This document shows, piece after piece, positions 11,891-24,322 of a DNA stretch of 64,000 bases (positions are counted from its first letter, which is position 1; each line of letters begins with the position of its first letter). A program made the translations under genes and the position numbers. Location of the stretch: NCBI RefSeq assembly GCF_020921035.1, contig NC_063154.1:4340001-4404000 (forward strand). Direction: 5' to 3'. This stretch comes from Rhodamnia argentea (Eukaryota; Streptophyta; Magnoliopsida; Myrtales; Myrtaceae). The notes under the pieces were generated by a model. It saw only the letters and a list, made by a program, of their open reading frames with translations. It was not told the origin of the DNA and did no database searches.

Positions 11891-12585
11891 TATTCTTTTC
11901 CACCCTCAAACCGCAAAGAAAACACGAGATAAAGAACAGCCCTTTCCTGTGTTTTGCTGCACCGTCCTCTGTTTCCCATCGGCTGATCACCACCACTTCA
12001 AGGAACAGGGAAAACCCCCCATGATCCACAGAAAGTGTGGTAATCAGTGGGAAATTTCCTCTGCGGTAAGAGACAGTGAAAGAGGTTGGAGCGTAGCGAA
12101 TGTTTTGCGGATGACGATTCCTCCAAGTAGTCGCAGAGCAGAAGCACAGCCTCGACCGGAAAATCGCAGGGGACACAGAGGTTGGAGCAATGGACAAACG
12201 TCCGTTTCATTGTTTGAACGGTTTTTTTATTTTCTGCTGGGTCGGGTCCACGCGCCTCTCTGCAGGCGCCCGCCCTTGGCTGTCACACCACGGACGCGCA
12301 TCCACGCGCCGGTCTTTTGGCATTTAATGGCTTGTCCATTTGTTAATCAAAATTGATTATGAGGCTCAGACTTTCGATTAAGCTCGGTATAGAATATCTA
12401 GATAATGACTCGATGAGAGATCCAACGAATTAACGTGGCGAAATTTTTATATTATTGCTATTTCTAAACTCGATGGACATTTTTTTTCTTATAAGTTACT
12501 CTTTTTTCCGTCGAAAGAAAATTTTAATCCATTAATTAAGATAATATTCAATAAGTACATAGAATGCTTTTAAGCTCTCAGAAAA
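11891..12585. other. RABC upstream region
   Basis: The first few hundred bases upstream of the RABC ATG are likely 5' UTR and promoter. Short frames on both strands have no known domain. AT-rich sequence leads into the foldback repeat. Confidence 0.35.
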
Positions 12586-13264
12586 AATGAAAAATAGTAC
12601 TAAAAAAGTCCTAAACCTATTACATTATAGTACCAATTCAATTTTAAACCTTTAAATTGGACCAATTTATTTCTAATTTTTTTTTGTATTGGTACCAATT
12701 TAGTCCGTCTCGCCAAGTTAGGCCGGAAACCGCTGATATGGACGCCAACCATCCTACATGGCAACACCGGTGCTAACGTGAATTTTTTTAATAATTTTTT
12801 AATAATTTTTTAATAATTTTTTTTCTTCCCCTTTTTTCAACCCCTGTTCACCGTTCTTCTTGCACTAGTCCCCCAAGCCAAGGCGAGCCTCGCCGGCCTC
12901 ACTCTCGCCCAAGTGAGTTTCGGCAACGCCTTGCGAGATCTATGGCTGGCGGCTGGCAATTAAAGTTGTAGAACAGAGAACACTGGAAGAAAACAGGGGG
13001 AGAAAAAAGGGAAAATAATAAGGAAAAATAATAATAATTTTTTTAAAAGTATTTAAAATTTACACAAAATTTCACGTTAGCGCCGGTGGTGCTATGTAGA
13101 ATGATCAGCGTCCATGTTAGTAGTTTCCGGCCTAAATTGATTGAATGGACTGAATTGATATAAATACAAAAAAGGTTTAGGATTAAATTGGTGCAATTGA
13201 AAGGTTTAGGACCGAATTGATACCAATACAATAGGCTTAAGACTTTTTTGGTACTTTTTCCCAA
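12586..13264. repeat. Foldback element, family A (copy 1)
   Basis: Two arms of about 200 bp are reverse complements. The left arm reads about 12586-12790 and the right arm about 13060-13264. Both contain the motif AAAAAAGTCCTAAACC or a close variant, GGCCGGAAAC, and GCTAACGTGAA at the inner edge. The right end is GGGAAAAAGTACC read inward. The centre is GC-rich (about 12840-12970). Long arms that begin GGG suggest a non-autonomous Mutator-like element. The A-rich flanks give only a loose match for a 9-bp target duplication. Confidence 0.75.
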
Positions 13265-14349
13265 GGAAAAAGCAAATAGCAGGTAGCAAATAATAAAATA
13301 TATTTTGTAACTATAAGCATACTCTCATTCTCCAAGAATAGCTTTGCCATCATAAAATTTCGGCGGTCGGTCACTAGATTCAATAACAAGCACACACCGA
13401 GAACTTTCATACCAATTGCAACGGCTTGTGGTGCGAGTCTAGATTCGACGTTTCCATCGCCATCGCCAAGGAGTAATACCAACATCAATACGTTGAAAGA
13501 GCATAGATCAAATACTTGTAGAGAACTCCCAAATTTATATCTAGATCTAGTTCGGGAGGATAAAATTCCTGAATCTAGATCTACATCTAAATCAAGAGAG
13601 AGAAGCGGCATAATTTCATAGAGTTTATAAAGTCATGTTACGAACATCCTTACTGGTGACTATCAAGTGGATGAATGGCCGAATTGGTCTCTACATTCAC
13701 CCAAGATAAGCTGCAGAAAATTATTCACACTCGTAAACTTTCCAAACATGATGAGAGAGAAAAGGAAAGCTAATACAAATAAAGAAAAAAAGTCTTGTAT
13801 AAGTTACTTTATTGTGAGTATTATTACATAGAATGCGACTTTATCCGAAAACACCAATCATGAGGGGATGATTGATTTGATATTTTGAGAAAACATAATC
13901 TACAAATAATAATTATAGTATAGTAACATTTTTTCGTGTTTCAAAAAATAGTGGTGTATGAAACCATTTTTGTCGATTGACGGAGTATGCTTTATATTTT
14001 AAGAATTGAGACACGTCAAAGAAAATCATCGATTAAGATAATTTTAAAAAGCGAGTCGACCGCACGCGCTTCAGAGTGCGACGACGATAAAAACCACGAA
14101 AATGAAAATCCGATAACGGATACATATGGCGCCAGGAGCCGATAACAAGTGTTGAACATGCAATGAACACGCAAGTCCCACATCGTTTGCCTACAATCGC
14201 CACCTCTTGCGTTACACCTCTCCCAAATGTTTCCCTGGAGAACGAATTTTTTCACTTTCATTTTCCGACAACACCTGTGTTTATGTCACCTATTGAAATT
14301 CCCACTTTTCTAATTATTTTACTTGCGTATGATATTGCAATATCTTGTT
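13265..14349. other. Gene-free stretch
   Basis: A minus-strand open frame at 13237-13611 begins with leucine/aspartate-rich sequence but overlaps the foldback arm and matches no family I know. Nothing else is recognised. Confidence 0.35.
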
Positions 14350-14354
14350 AGGAA

Positions 14355-14690
14355 AAATGGCACAAATAATCTATTAACTTTGATTTAATATACAATATAA
14401 TCCCTGAACTTTTAATTTAACCAATATTCTCCTTAAATTTTAACTCAATATGCAATATGATATCTAAACTTTTAATTTAACCAATATGGTCCATGAACTT
14501 TTAGAACATATTCAACTTTGTCCCTAAACTTGAATCGATGGAAGGACTACATTGAGCATTTTTCTATAATTCAAGAACTAAATTGAACATGTTCCAAGTG
14601 TTCAGGAATTATATTGATCAAATTAAAAGTTTAGGAATCACATTGCATATTAAGTTAAAGTTCAAATACTATATTGGTAAAAATCAATCT
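14355..14690. repeat. Foldback element, family C
   Basis: The left arm (about 14375-14470) and right arm (about 14600-14690) are reverse complements. Both contain CTTTTAATTT and variants of AATATGCAATGTGAT. The spacing motif 'AAACTT...CAATAT' recurs about every 60 bp inside the arms. It has no coding content. It resembles family A in style but not in sequence. Confidence 0.6.
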
Positions 14691-16454
14691 TATTTTTCTG
14701 TAAAGATATATGACTAGATTGCTTCAATAAAAAGGTTAGGTGAATTTAACTATAGATATTTTTAACAACCTTAGGTGAGTTTAATAGATGCTGCTAGAAA
14801 AATACGTAATTATGCCTAGCTTAGTGCTTATTAGTTAAAATGTCTAGCAAAAATTTTCAATGCGCTATGAAGAGCAATTAATTAAACTGTTACTATTCAT
14901 CTAAAATGGAGATGGTTGACTAGAAACTCCATTTAATATAAGTGTTGTTTGGTCGGAATTTCTCTCGCGACGAAGTATCTTTCGCTGAAAGTCGTTCTTT
15001 GGCTTTTAATTAAGAAAGACAAGGTCCCCGAGCTAACTCCAGATAGAAAGTATCACAAGCAAACAAACAACAAAAAATTCGATTAGAACAGGAGAACGTA
15101 CGAACACAAATCGTGTCGAAATTTGATCGACGACAAGATCCGATGATACAAACTCGATAAAGTAACCAAACATTAACAAACTATACCTAAATTTGATCGG
15201 CGAAACAGCTCAAGAGTGCGTCAATACTATACCGGAATCTAATCGACGACACAATACCAAGGATAGAAATGCACAGCGAAATTTAATAGGTTGCGTGAAT
15301 CTGAAAGCTATAGCTAGGAAATATACAATTTGATACGGGAAAGTACATATAGAGCAAATTTGCTTGGTTTGTGTGTGGGGCCTTCCTGATGGGTGACTGG
15401 CGTTGTTTATAGGGGTGTTCATGCTAATTGCCTTCTGATGGTTTGCAGCGGAGTTCTTGTGTAGCTTCCATCTACTGTTTCCGCGTTGTTCTCAAACAGT
15501 TGCCCTTGCCGTATGTGAACCACTCCACCATCTTCTTTCTTACGGTAATGGTTGCTTCGCGATCTTACTTTCAAGCAATGGATGTTCCCTCCAAGAACTG
15601 TGTGTCCCTAAACTACTGTCTTGCCGATTTTGAGTTTCAAAATATCATTTCAACATCCCTCCGACAGGTAGTCGTCGCCGTCCCTTACATCAGTGGCTAC
15701 CACTTACCCGTCGTCGTATTTCAACGATTAAATACGTGGTGTTGATGAATGTCTATGTTGATCAATATATGTTAATCCCCCCGTTTGTTGATAAGCTAGG
15801 AAATGCATAGTGAAATTCACGTGCCATGCACGTGATTACCCATACTCACAGGCCATTCACGCGCTCTCTCATTCACGTGCTAGGCATGTGTTTATCGACG
15901 ATAATATTAATTTTTGGTGTATATTGTTAGAATTGGCGACAAATGTGCGCAATGTAAATTTGAGAAAAAGTTGCAGAAATTACAACAACAAAATATTGTA
16001 CCCCAGATATTTTTAGACAAATTAAGGCAGGCTTGCCTTTTACTAGCCCGGCATGGATTTTAACACAGTAAAGTGAAACAACCATTCTTACAACGATGCA
16101 GACACTTACCTTGTGAACTTACAATCCGTCATTCACTTGCTAGATCAAGCCCAATTTGCTTTGTGTCTCAAATCAATAACTAGTCATTTCCACTTTGAGA
16201 AAACAGATACCGCCATATAATAAATGTTTTATCTGATTTCAACCATCCCCTGCCTTTTATTGTCGGGCCATATCTGAAATACATGGTTCCTTAATAAATC
16301 GATTTCCCAACAATTCTTTGTCTTACGCCAATGCCGCGAAATTCATAAAAACAGAAAAAAAAAAATATTGAAAGTTCATATAGCAAGTGATTCCCTACCA
16401 TTTATGATATCTACATCCCTCTTTTCATATAAGGATACATTCGTGATAGATTTA
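14691..16454. other. Gene-free stretch
   Basis: The plus-strand open frame at 15428-15745 has no recognised domain, and the surrounding sequence (15050-15420) shows loosely repeated phrases such as GATCGACGACA and GATCGGCGAAAC. This could be old retroelement sequence. No gene is supported. Confidence 0.3.
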
Positions 16455-16995
16455 TCCAATTTTTGGGTTACTAAAAGCCCAAACCGATATACACGTAATA
16501 CATTTACTCTTCGTTAACTTCCATCAAATTTTACCGTGAAATTATTGAACTGTGTGATACATGATAATAACTCAGTCAACCTAGCAAGTAGAAGGGTAAA
16601 TGTATTTATTTACCTGTTCTTTTAACAAGGAAGGGCAAAAGTCTTCCGATCATTAGGCTCTATAAACCAAGCTCCACCATCAGTAGAAAGTCTACTCATA
16701 TTTGCTCGAAAATCTATTTGTTCATCTCCTGGATTTTCATGTGGACTTGTCGAGTCCACTCAGTTATTGCCATGTGTCGTCCAACTTAGTAATTTCATGA
16801 TAAAATTGACGGAAGCTAATGGAAGGTAAATGTGACAAGTTTGTACCAATTTAGAGTTTTTGGTGACTCAAAAATTAGTTTTGGGTAAATTTGTCATTGG
16901 TACCAATTTGGGAGGTTTTGTTGATACAAAAATTAATTTGGGGTAAATTCATCATAAGTATTACCATCTTGAATTTTTCGTGATATCAACCATTT
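16455..16995. repeat. Foldback element, family B (copy 1, interrupted)
   Basis: The right part (16795-16990) has the family phrase GGTAAATTTGTCAT...TACCAATTTGG repeated with about 65-bp spacing. The left part (16460-16620) has its reverse complement. The middle (about 16620-16780) is unrelated. The end reads toward GATATCAACC, like copy 3 at 55.2 kb. Confidence 0.5.
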
Positions 16996-17233
16996 CATTT
17001 ATTGTCATTCTCGCGAATTTGAAATACATATCTATCTAAGTTTGTAGTAATCTCACACTCTGACAAAGCCTAGCCTTGTCCGTTGAATTTCTTTTACTTC
17101 AATAAAATTATGAACCTTACAGTTTCTTCTCCAAATCTATCATCACTCACCGCAAAGATTAAATTATTCTAGTCGTCAATGAATCCAACCCGTTGGCTCG
17201 GTGATTAAGAAATTGGTATATGTGTGGAACTTA

Positions 17234-17554
17234 GGGAAAATTGTCAAAAAAGTCCTAAACTTATTTCCCGATTCTGTCTTAAACCTTTTTGTATTTGCGC
17301 TAAATCAATCCAAAACCTTTTTTTTTTTTTTGCCAATTGAGTCTTAAAATTTTTACATTTATGTCAATTCAGTCCATTTGATCAATTTTGGCTGACCAAC
17401 ACCGACGTAAATGTCGGCATACATTTACGATTCAATATTTTCTCAAATTATTTTTTTCTTTTTGTACCATTTCAGTACAGCTAGCCAAATTAAAAGGTTT
17501 AGTAATGAATTGGCAAAAGTGCAATAGGTTTAACACTTTTTTGACAATTTTTCT
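17234..17554. repeat. Foldback element, family A (copy 2)
   Basis: The left end, GGGAAAATTGTCAAAAAAGT at 17234, is matched in reverse by CACTTTTTTGACAATTTTTC at the right end. The arms contain the same 'caattnagtcc' phrases as the copy at 12.6 kb. The element is about 320 bp without coding content. Confidence 0.7.
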
Positions 17555-18164
17555 GTGGATGTGCAACACATTTGATCCTCCACATCATCAAATGTAAACA
17601 ATTCAATGTTGGATCGCCATCCAATTCCCATAGCCCTCGATCACAAATAGAAAACTTTTTTTTTTCTGACATCATTCACCTAATTGGACATGGATTCTCT
17701 ATTTCGTATAACGCTCATCTTGATGCCTCAATAAATTTGGACTTGTTGATTTACGAAAAATTAAATTTTTACAGAGGTATGAGATTTTAGTGAGAAATCG
17801 AGGGAAACACCATACAAGGTAGAAGACCTTCATCCAATGTAATCACTTGGCATCTCAAATACTTGGTTTTTGAAGCAATTAATTAGTGGAGAATAAGTAA
17901 AATTAAGGAAACTAATGAACGAATATGGAATTAGGAAAAAGTTGTATGCAAGGATTGAGATGAGAATTTGGGAACTCAGAATTTGGTAAGAACAAAAATA
18001 GTGCTTGTAGAATGTTGGATTTTTGGCAGGTGCTGTATATGGTATTGAGACGAACATGTAGAATGAAGCTAAGGACGTCCAAAAGTTAAAAAAAGGAAAG
18101 AGAGCAATTATGGAAGTACCATGGTACTACACACCGACAGAAACTACTTAAAAAAGATTATTAC
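17555..18164. other. Gene-free stretch
   Basis: AT-rich sequence with only short open frames. No gene, RNA gene or repeat is recognised. Confidence 0.3.
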
Positions 18165-18545
18165 CATTAGGAATCTCAAATGGTACTTTCACGATACATT
18201 ATCCTAAACTAATTTTCATTTCATAAAAATTCTCAAACTGGCATCCCATAACACGTTGACCCTAAACTAATTTTCTTTTAACAAGAATCTCTATTCGTCT
18301 CACCGGAAAATTCAAATTGGTACCCCTGACCAAATTTTACCCTCTGTTACCGTACAATATCCCCGTTAGAAACATCATTAACGAAGGGTAGATTTGGGTA
18401 TGGGGTACCGATTTAAGATTTTTCGTTTCTGATGAAAGTTAATTTGAAGTAAATATGTTATGGGGCACCAATTTAGAATTTTTTTGTGAGACCGAAAATT
18501 AGTTTGGAATAAATATATCGTGAGTTATGAGTTTAGGATTGTTAA
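18165..18545. repeat. Foldback element, family B (copy 2)
   Basis: The left arm (about 18165-18260) with 'CCTAAACTAATTTTC' and the right arm (about 18440-18545) with 'AAAATTAGTTTGGAATAAAT' are reverse complements. The centre is near GTTAGAAACATCATTAACG. It has no coding content. Confidence 0.6.
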
Positions 18546-19425
18546 CGGAGTTAAACCCTAGAAAAAGAGTGTGCAACCTTCTTATAGAAGACCAAAAAGT
18601 ATCAACGAGTCCGGCCATTTTGGGAACAAAACTTAGTGGCTAGATCTTTCCATATTGGGAAGATTTTTCCAGCCTTCCATTTTTTGTGACCTCTAATATT
18701 TTGAATTGTACAGAAGAGGAAAGCCTTTATACTTGGTAACAAACCCAATGTCTATCTGCCTTCCGATTGCCACGTAAGGGAAGCTAATCAGATGCATAAC
18801 ATGGTTAACAAAGAAAGGGAAAAAAGAGAGTTTATCTTCATATTTCAACCACAAGACCTCCATAAGAACAATCAAACCTGAAAATTGGTCCAATCCCTAG
18901 GTCAATCATTAAAAAGATGTGTTATTGTTTAAGAATGTTTGTGCATTTGCGGTAATAACATTACAAGATTTCATATAACAAGGACTAGTTCGTTGCTACA
19001 CTTGTTTAAAAGCGACGTTTGATCATGGCCAATTTTCCGTATCTGAATTGGCGGAGTTTTCGTATCGAACATATTTTCTAGAAATGTCTCAAAAGACAAA
19101 AAAAAAAAAAAATCTTAATAATCTAAAAAATAGAAAAATTATATTACTCTTAGACTGCACGAAGTGTGTGACTGCATTTGCCTTGAGACATGTATGGAAG
19201 GCTGCATTTAAATGTCGCTCGGTTGTAATGATGAGGACACAACTTACTTACTAGTTTAGTGCTTAATGTTGAGGCCAAATTGGCCTATTTAAACCAAGGC
19301 AAAGCATGACCAATTGCCATCACAAAAAACTTATAGCTTGCATTTGAAGTTACAAACTTCTTCTTCCTCCTCATTCTTTAGCATCCAGTCTCTCCACAGA
19401 TCATATCCCCTTAGTTCATCACAAA
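18546..19425. other. Upstream region of the first NAC gene
   Basis: No coding region is recognised. A possible TATA element (TATTTAAA, 19286-19293) lies 133 nt before the ATG. The leader from about 19320 to 19425 contains a CTT-rich run. Confidence 0.4.
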
Positions 19426-21361
19426 ATGAATTCTCAAGCACCGTCTTCTTTGAAGCTCGCGGCCAACGTTGCCTCGTCTTCGGTACCACCGCAGGACAGC
19501 CATAGTGTCGTAGCTCCTGGGTTCAGGTTCCGTCCAACTGAACAAGAATTGATCTTGTATTATTTAGGGCGAAAAGTGCTTGGACTACCCTTATACACTA
19601 ATGTTGTTCCTGATATTGACATCTACAAATTTGAGCCCCATGAAGTACCAGGTGATGCCGTTTTTGCCACCCTCACCTATGATTGATTGTGCGAACATAC
19701 TCTTTGTGTCCTATGATTTTAGGATCTCATCTGCTTTTTTTATTATTATTGTTTGTGGAGGGATTTGACAGTAATTTGGCTTAACCAAGTCAAGATCGAG
19801 TAGCCATTGTTATCTCTGTGATTTTCTCAATTCCAATTGAAATTCTCTTTTTTGTACTCGTAAAAAGATGAGACGTATAATCATCTACATCGGACAAACG
19901 GGCTATCCTTACATAAGAATTGACTAGGTATATCAAAATCGATTTACAAAAGTTGATATTATGAACGATGCAAACAGATCGTAAGGAAATCATATTGAAT
20001 ATTCGATAATATTTAGCCACGTTATTTAGAATACGAATTTCGTAAAACGAGGCTTATCATTATTCAAATATGTTAATTGGGGTGGTTTTTCTTTTTCGTT
20101 TTTCCTTTCTTCTCTCTCAGAAAAAGTTGGAGGAGACCTCGAGTGGTATTTCTTCAGTAAGCTGGACAAGAAATACGAGACAGGAGTGAGAGTGAATCGA
20201 TCTACCAAAAGGGGGTATTGGAAGGTAACCGGGCCCGAACACAAAATCAAGTACGGCACCCAAGTGATCGGCCAAAAGAGGTTTCTCGTGTATTATGCCG
20301 GGCAAACGAAGGTGGGGAGGCGGACCGACTGGGTGATGCACGAGTATCGACTGATGGATGCAACGCTCCAAGTGCCCCAAGTATATGGCTTTTGCCGATT
20401 TGGATGTGTATCGTGTATCCCTTGCTCGTTCCTCATCGATTGAAAGGAATGAAAGCAATTCTCCAAACTGAAAATGCGTGCTTCGTTTGTTGTCTTACAG
20501 GCCAGGGACGTCTACGTAGTCTCCAGGTTGTTTTGGAAAGGCAACTCCGAGGAGGAGGGAGACCAAGTTCATGACGACACCGTTGCCCCGGCCGATGTGG
20601 CTCTTCAGGTTCGATGAGCTCTTGTTTCGAAGTGCTAGATACTGTTGAAGTGCAGACATTATGTTTTCAGACTTGTCTCTTCCAGTCTGGGTTCTTAAAC
20701 ATGGTCTCTGGTATATGCTCGAAACCCTAACCCTACTGTGGAAGCCATGTTTCTTGTGCAGCCTTTGGCGGAACTTGGATCGGACGAAATGGCGCCGGCC
20801 GCTTACGCCCGGGTTATTCGCAAACGATCCCCACGTAAAACTCTTGATCTCCTGACCAATTTCGACGGCGAGGGACGGTACGAAAACTTGGAGGAGACTT
20901 CATCCGCGAGGGAAGATGCACCGACCCATCCGGTCAAGAGACCCAGAAATGCTGAAGCTAATGGCCCGCAAAATCTTTCCCCGGGAGATCAAGAACCGAA
21001 CAGCTCAAATTCTGTGGCGGGAGCTGTACCATCACTGACGTTGAGCTTGGCATGCCCGGCATCGAAAACAGCACCTGAGCAACAAGAACAGCGACAAATA
21101 GCAATGCCGGAACCAGTTCCCCAGCAAGCCGTGGAGCCACCATGGAGGACAACTGTTCAAACCTCGCCAAACAGCACCCGAGCAACAGCAGCCGAGCAAC
21201 GAGGACAGCGACGAATAGCGATACCGCAACCAGTTCCCCAGCAAGCCGTGGAGCCACAGCAAACAACAGCCGTTCAAACCTGGCCAGAGATTCGTTTAAC
21301 CATCGAGAGGGAAACCGTCAAGCGCCAGACTTCGGAGGACCAATGTGTCAAAGACGTTTAA
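19426..21361 (+). CDS. NAC-domain transcription factor (divergent)
   Basis: Four exons: 19426-19651, 20121-20380, 20501-20608, 20762-21361. Splice sites are GT-AG and the frame is unbroken for 397 residues. The NAC domain spans roughly residues 31-185, with subdomains APGFRFRPTEQELILYYL, VPDIDIYKFEPHEVP, LEWYFFSKLDKKY, RSTKRGYWKVTGP and [10 protein letters not shown]. Differences from consensus are RPTEQEL for HPTDEEL and VYVVSRLFWKG for the usual YVLCRVFHK, so it is a divergent member. The C-terminal region is rich in Pro, Gln and Thr and holds a 39-residue tandem repeat (about 303-376). There is no transmembrane segment. The neighbour at 27-31 kb is a second, more conserved NAC gene on the same strand, so this one may be an old tandem duplicate. 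Target genes cannot be inferred. Confidence 0.9.
21074..21295 (+). repeat. 117-bp coding repeat in the NAC C-terminal region
   Basis: Unit 1 starts at 21074 and unit 2 at 21191, a period of 117 nt (39 codons), so the frame is kept. Both units encode the phrase PVPQQAVEP. Substitutions between units show the duplication is not new. Confidence 0.85.
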
Positions 21362-22790
21362 CGGTCACAGTCCGACAATCTGCGGCGGGAAAACGAGGCA
21401 TTCTGAGGAAAAAATCAATTCAATCATCACTGGAGTATAACCATCGTTGCATCATGTTCTTAAGTTCAATAAGCAGTTTCCCTTATCATGTAGTGAATTC
21501 AATGTTGGTCTTCTTTTGGCCCTTGTTTTTTTTTTTTGTTGTGGAAGTGTCCTAGAGTTTGTAGTAATCTTGGCTAGTGGTGGAGCCCTGTCCACCACAT
21601 TTCTGTGTCTAAGCAATAGCTCCAGTTCTTTCCTTCCAATAAGTGGTCCGCTAACAACAATTCCTTCGTCGGTCATTTCCTTTCTTCCTATTTTTCCCCT
21701 CTTAGGATTCGGTGCACAAATCACAATAAAATAAAGTGTGAAAGAGAAAAAGAAAAAGAAAATCGAGACATAAGAGTTATCCTAATTATCCTTTAAACTA
21801 GGACTACATCCAGCAGAGGATTTCACTATGATCAGCATCTCGCACTTTTCTGTTACATAATTTAATTACAAAAGAAAGAGACAATACATTGATCCATGCA
21901 TTTAACCTTTGACTCACCGTAAGTTTTGCAAAACCCACGCTTTCGACTTCTATTTAACTCGAAATACTTAGAAACCTTACAACATACGTCAAGAAATTGA
22001 CATGCAAAATTGTGTACAACCCTGTTGTGTCCTCTTTTTTTTTGTGCAAATTTGTAATATTTCTTTATCTCCAAATTTTGGAGCAAAACTGAAGACGTTT
22101 TTTTCAAAAAGAAGGAAAGGAGTAGACCAAAAAAAAAAAAAAAAAGAGCCAAAACAAGCCCTCAAGATCTTGGGAGCTATTCATGGGGCGCACCTAATTT
22201 AGGTAAACCCAGCCTCAGTTAGCCATCATACCTTATCGTGCTCCTACGCTCAGCTTCGGATAAAGTTTAATCCACGTGGAGAAAGGGAGAGAAAGAGAGT
22301 CTTTTCTCTCGCATTTGGTAAGTCATCCGAAACGGGAAAGAGCAAGAACAGAAATTGTCATTTTTGCATTTTTGGCTGATGTAAGTTCCCATTTATAAAT
22401 TCCCCACTTTGGTAAGTGTGCACTGGACATATGTTCTGGCAAAATTTTAATTTGTGCTCATCCATGTGAACCTGGAACCAGCCTGTTAGAGTAGGTTTCC
22501 ATTTTTGGGAAACCTAGAAGTGAACCGGTTCGAAACCGGTCTAAACCGGCCTACTTTTTTTTTTTCGCTGCACTTTTTTGTTTTGTGAATCGAATATCAT
22601 AAAAAATTTCCTCGTAGAAACTTAACATTCCCTGGAAATATTGCTGATCCAAACATGCTGATGTTTATTTTTTTTTCGTGTCTTGTTTTCAGTCAAAGAC
22701 GACAATCTTGAATCTCTGCTATCACCTTGCACTGGGAATGTCTCTACTTGGAAAATTGACGGCGTGATTCCGGCATTCTGGGACCGTCAT
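21362..22790. other. 3' flank of the first NAC gene and intergenic sequence
   Basis: Probable 3' UTR comes first, then AT-rich sequence with poly-A/T runs (22125-22145, 22555-22565). No gene is recognised. Confidence 0.35.
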
Positions 22791-22794
22791 TCAG

Positions 22795-23143
22795 GCAAAA
22801 ATTGTCTGAAAAATCTTAAACCTATTGTACGACGGTTAATTCAATCCCGAATCTCTCAATCGCGCCAATTTAGTCCCAAACATTTTGATAATTTGCCAAT
22901 TCGGTCACAAATCTTTCAATTGTGCTAATATAGTCCTAAATAGTTTTGACAATTTGTCGGTGTAGTCCTTTCAGCCAATTATTCAAACAATAGGTTAGGA
23001 CTAAATTGGGGAAACTTCAAAAGGTTTAGGACTAATGACACAATGTCAATCGCCAAAAAGTTTAGGACTAAATTGACACAATTAAAAAGTTTAGGACTGA
23101 ATTGGCCGCCGTACTATTGATTTAGGTCTTTGGATAATTATCC
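22795..23143. repeat. Foldback element, family A (copy 3)
   Basis: The arms at about 22795-22950 and 22985-23143 are reverse complements built from repeated phrases such as 'caatttagtcctaaa'. The outer ends read AAAAATTGTCTGAAAAATCT and, in reverse, GGGATAATTATCCAAAGACC. Confidence 0.7.
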
Positions 23144-23506
23144 CATCATTCTCTATTTGTTAGTTAATCGTCAATTTTGTTTGCCTTGCAACCTCATCAT
23201 GAGAGTACCACAAAGCTAACGGAAGTCGACCTTGCAGGAGTTCAATTTGTCAAGCGGCGAAACAAACAAACACACACGTACCAATCCGACGCACGTATGG
23301 CCAAGAGAACAAAAGAAATAGAAATCCCGCGATCGACACATTCGACGAAGAAATGAAGAACGAAACCGACGTAGAAAGAGATTGTACCTGGCTAAGAGTG
23401 GGCCGATTGACGGCCGACCGGCAAAGGCAATGCCCCAACCCGCAAGACCGAGAGAGAGACGAGACGAAGTGTCATTGGTGAGACCAAGGACGAGACGGGA
23501 CATGAT

Positions 23507-23508
<2 letters not shown>

Positions 23509-23580
<72 letters not shown>

Positions 23581-23625
23581 CCCTGCCGGAGAGACTCGAT
23601 CGAGATCGAGATTGAGGTTGAAAGG

Positions 23626-23662
<37 letters not shown>
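23509..23662. repeat. GA-dinucleotide microsatellite, two blocks
   Basis: The first block is about 70 bp of (GA)n at 23509-23578. The second is about 35 bp at 23628-23662. A non-repetitive spacer containing CGATCGAGATCGAG separates them. The long leucine/serine open frames here are artefacts of the tract. Confidence 0.95.
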
Positions 23663-23665
<3 letters not shown>

Positions 23666-24322
23666 GCAAATAAATATGAGAGTGAGAACTCGAAAAGGAA
23701 TATAAGAGATTCGAGAATCGGTCTGGAAATCGGTTCCACTTGAGAACCGGCCTTGGTAGAATCGAACCGAACGGTTCCCCGAGTAGAACTGTTTGATTGT
23801 TCACCCCCAAGTATTAGCATTAACGAATACATAAATGGTAAATCTTCGGATACTACATTGACTATTAGCCTATGTAAGTAGACTATTGGAAAAAGCATGA
23901 CATTGTATTTAGCAACATTCATATGTAACTATCTTTCAACTCATGATTAGCAATTTTTGCGACAAGTTAGTACATTTTCATTTTATGCAGCACAAGTAGA
24001 AGTATTACAATAGATACACAAAAGCACTTGTGGATAAAATCATCCTTATAACTAGTAAATTCTTGTTTTTGTTAGTAACATTGGAGTTACTGTTAGGTAA
24101 TTTTCTTTTTACGGGGTGAGAAGTTTGTGATCCATGTGGTAATAAGAGCAATAGCCCATAGAATTGATGTTGGAAATAAGTAACTTTCAACTATCAATTA
24201 GTAATTTTTGCAACAAGTTGAGTATGCTTTCAACAGTAAAAATGATACTAGTAGCGTGCATGTATCTAAAAAATTGAGTATTATTCAATTGACCACGTGA
24301 ATTGCCTATAGAAAACATGCAT

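Noticed and set aside
13237-13611. 124-residue minus-strand open frame
   Set aside because: It overlaps the arm of a foldback repeat and has no known domain or splice partners.
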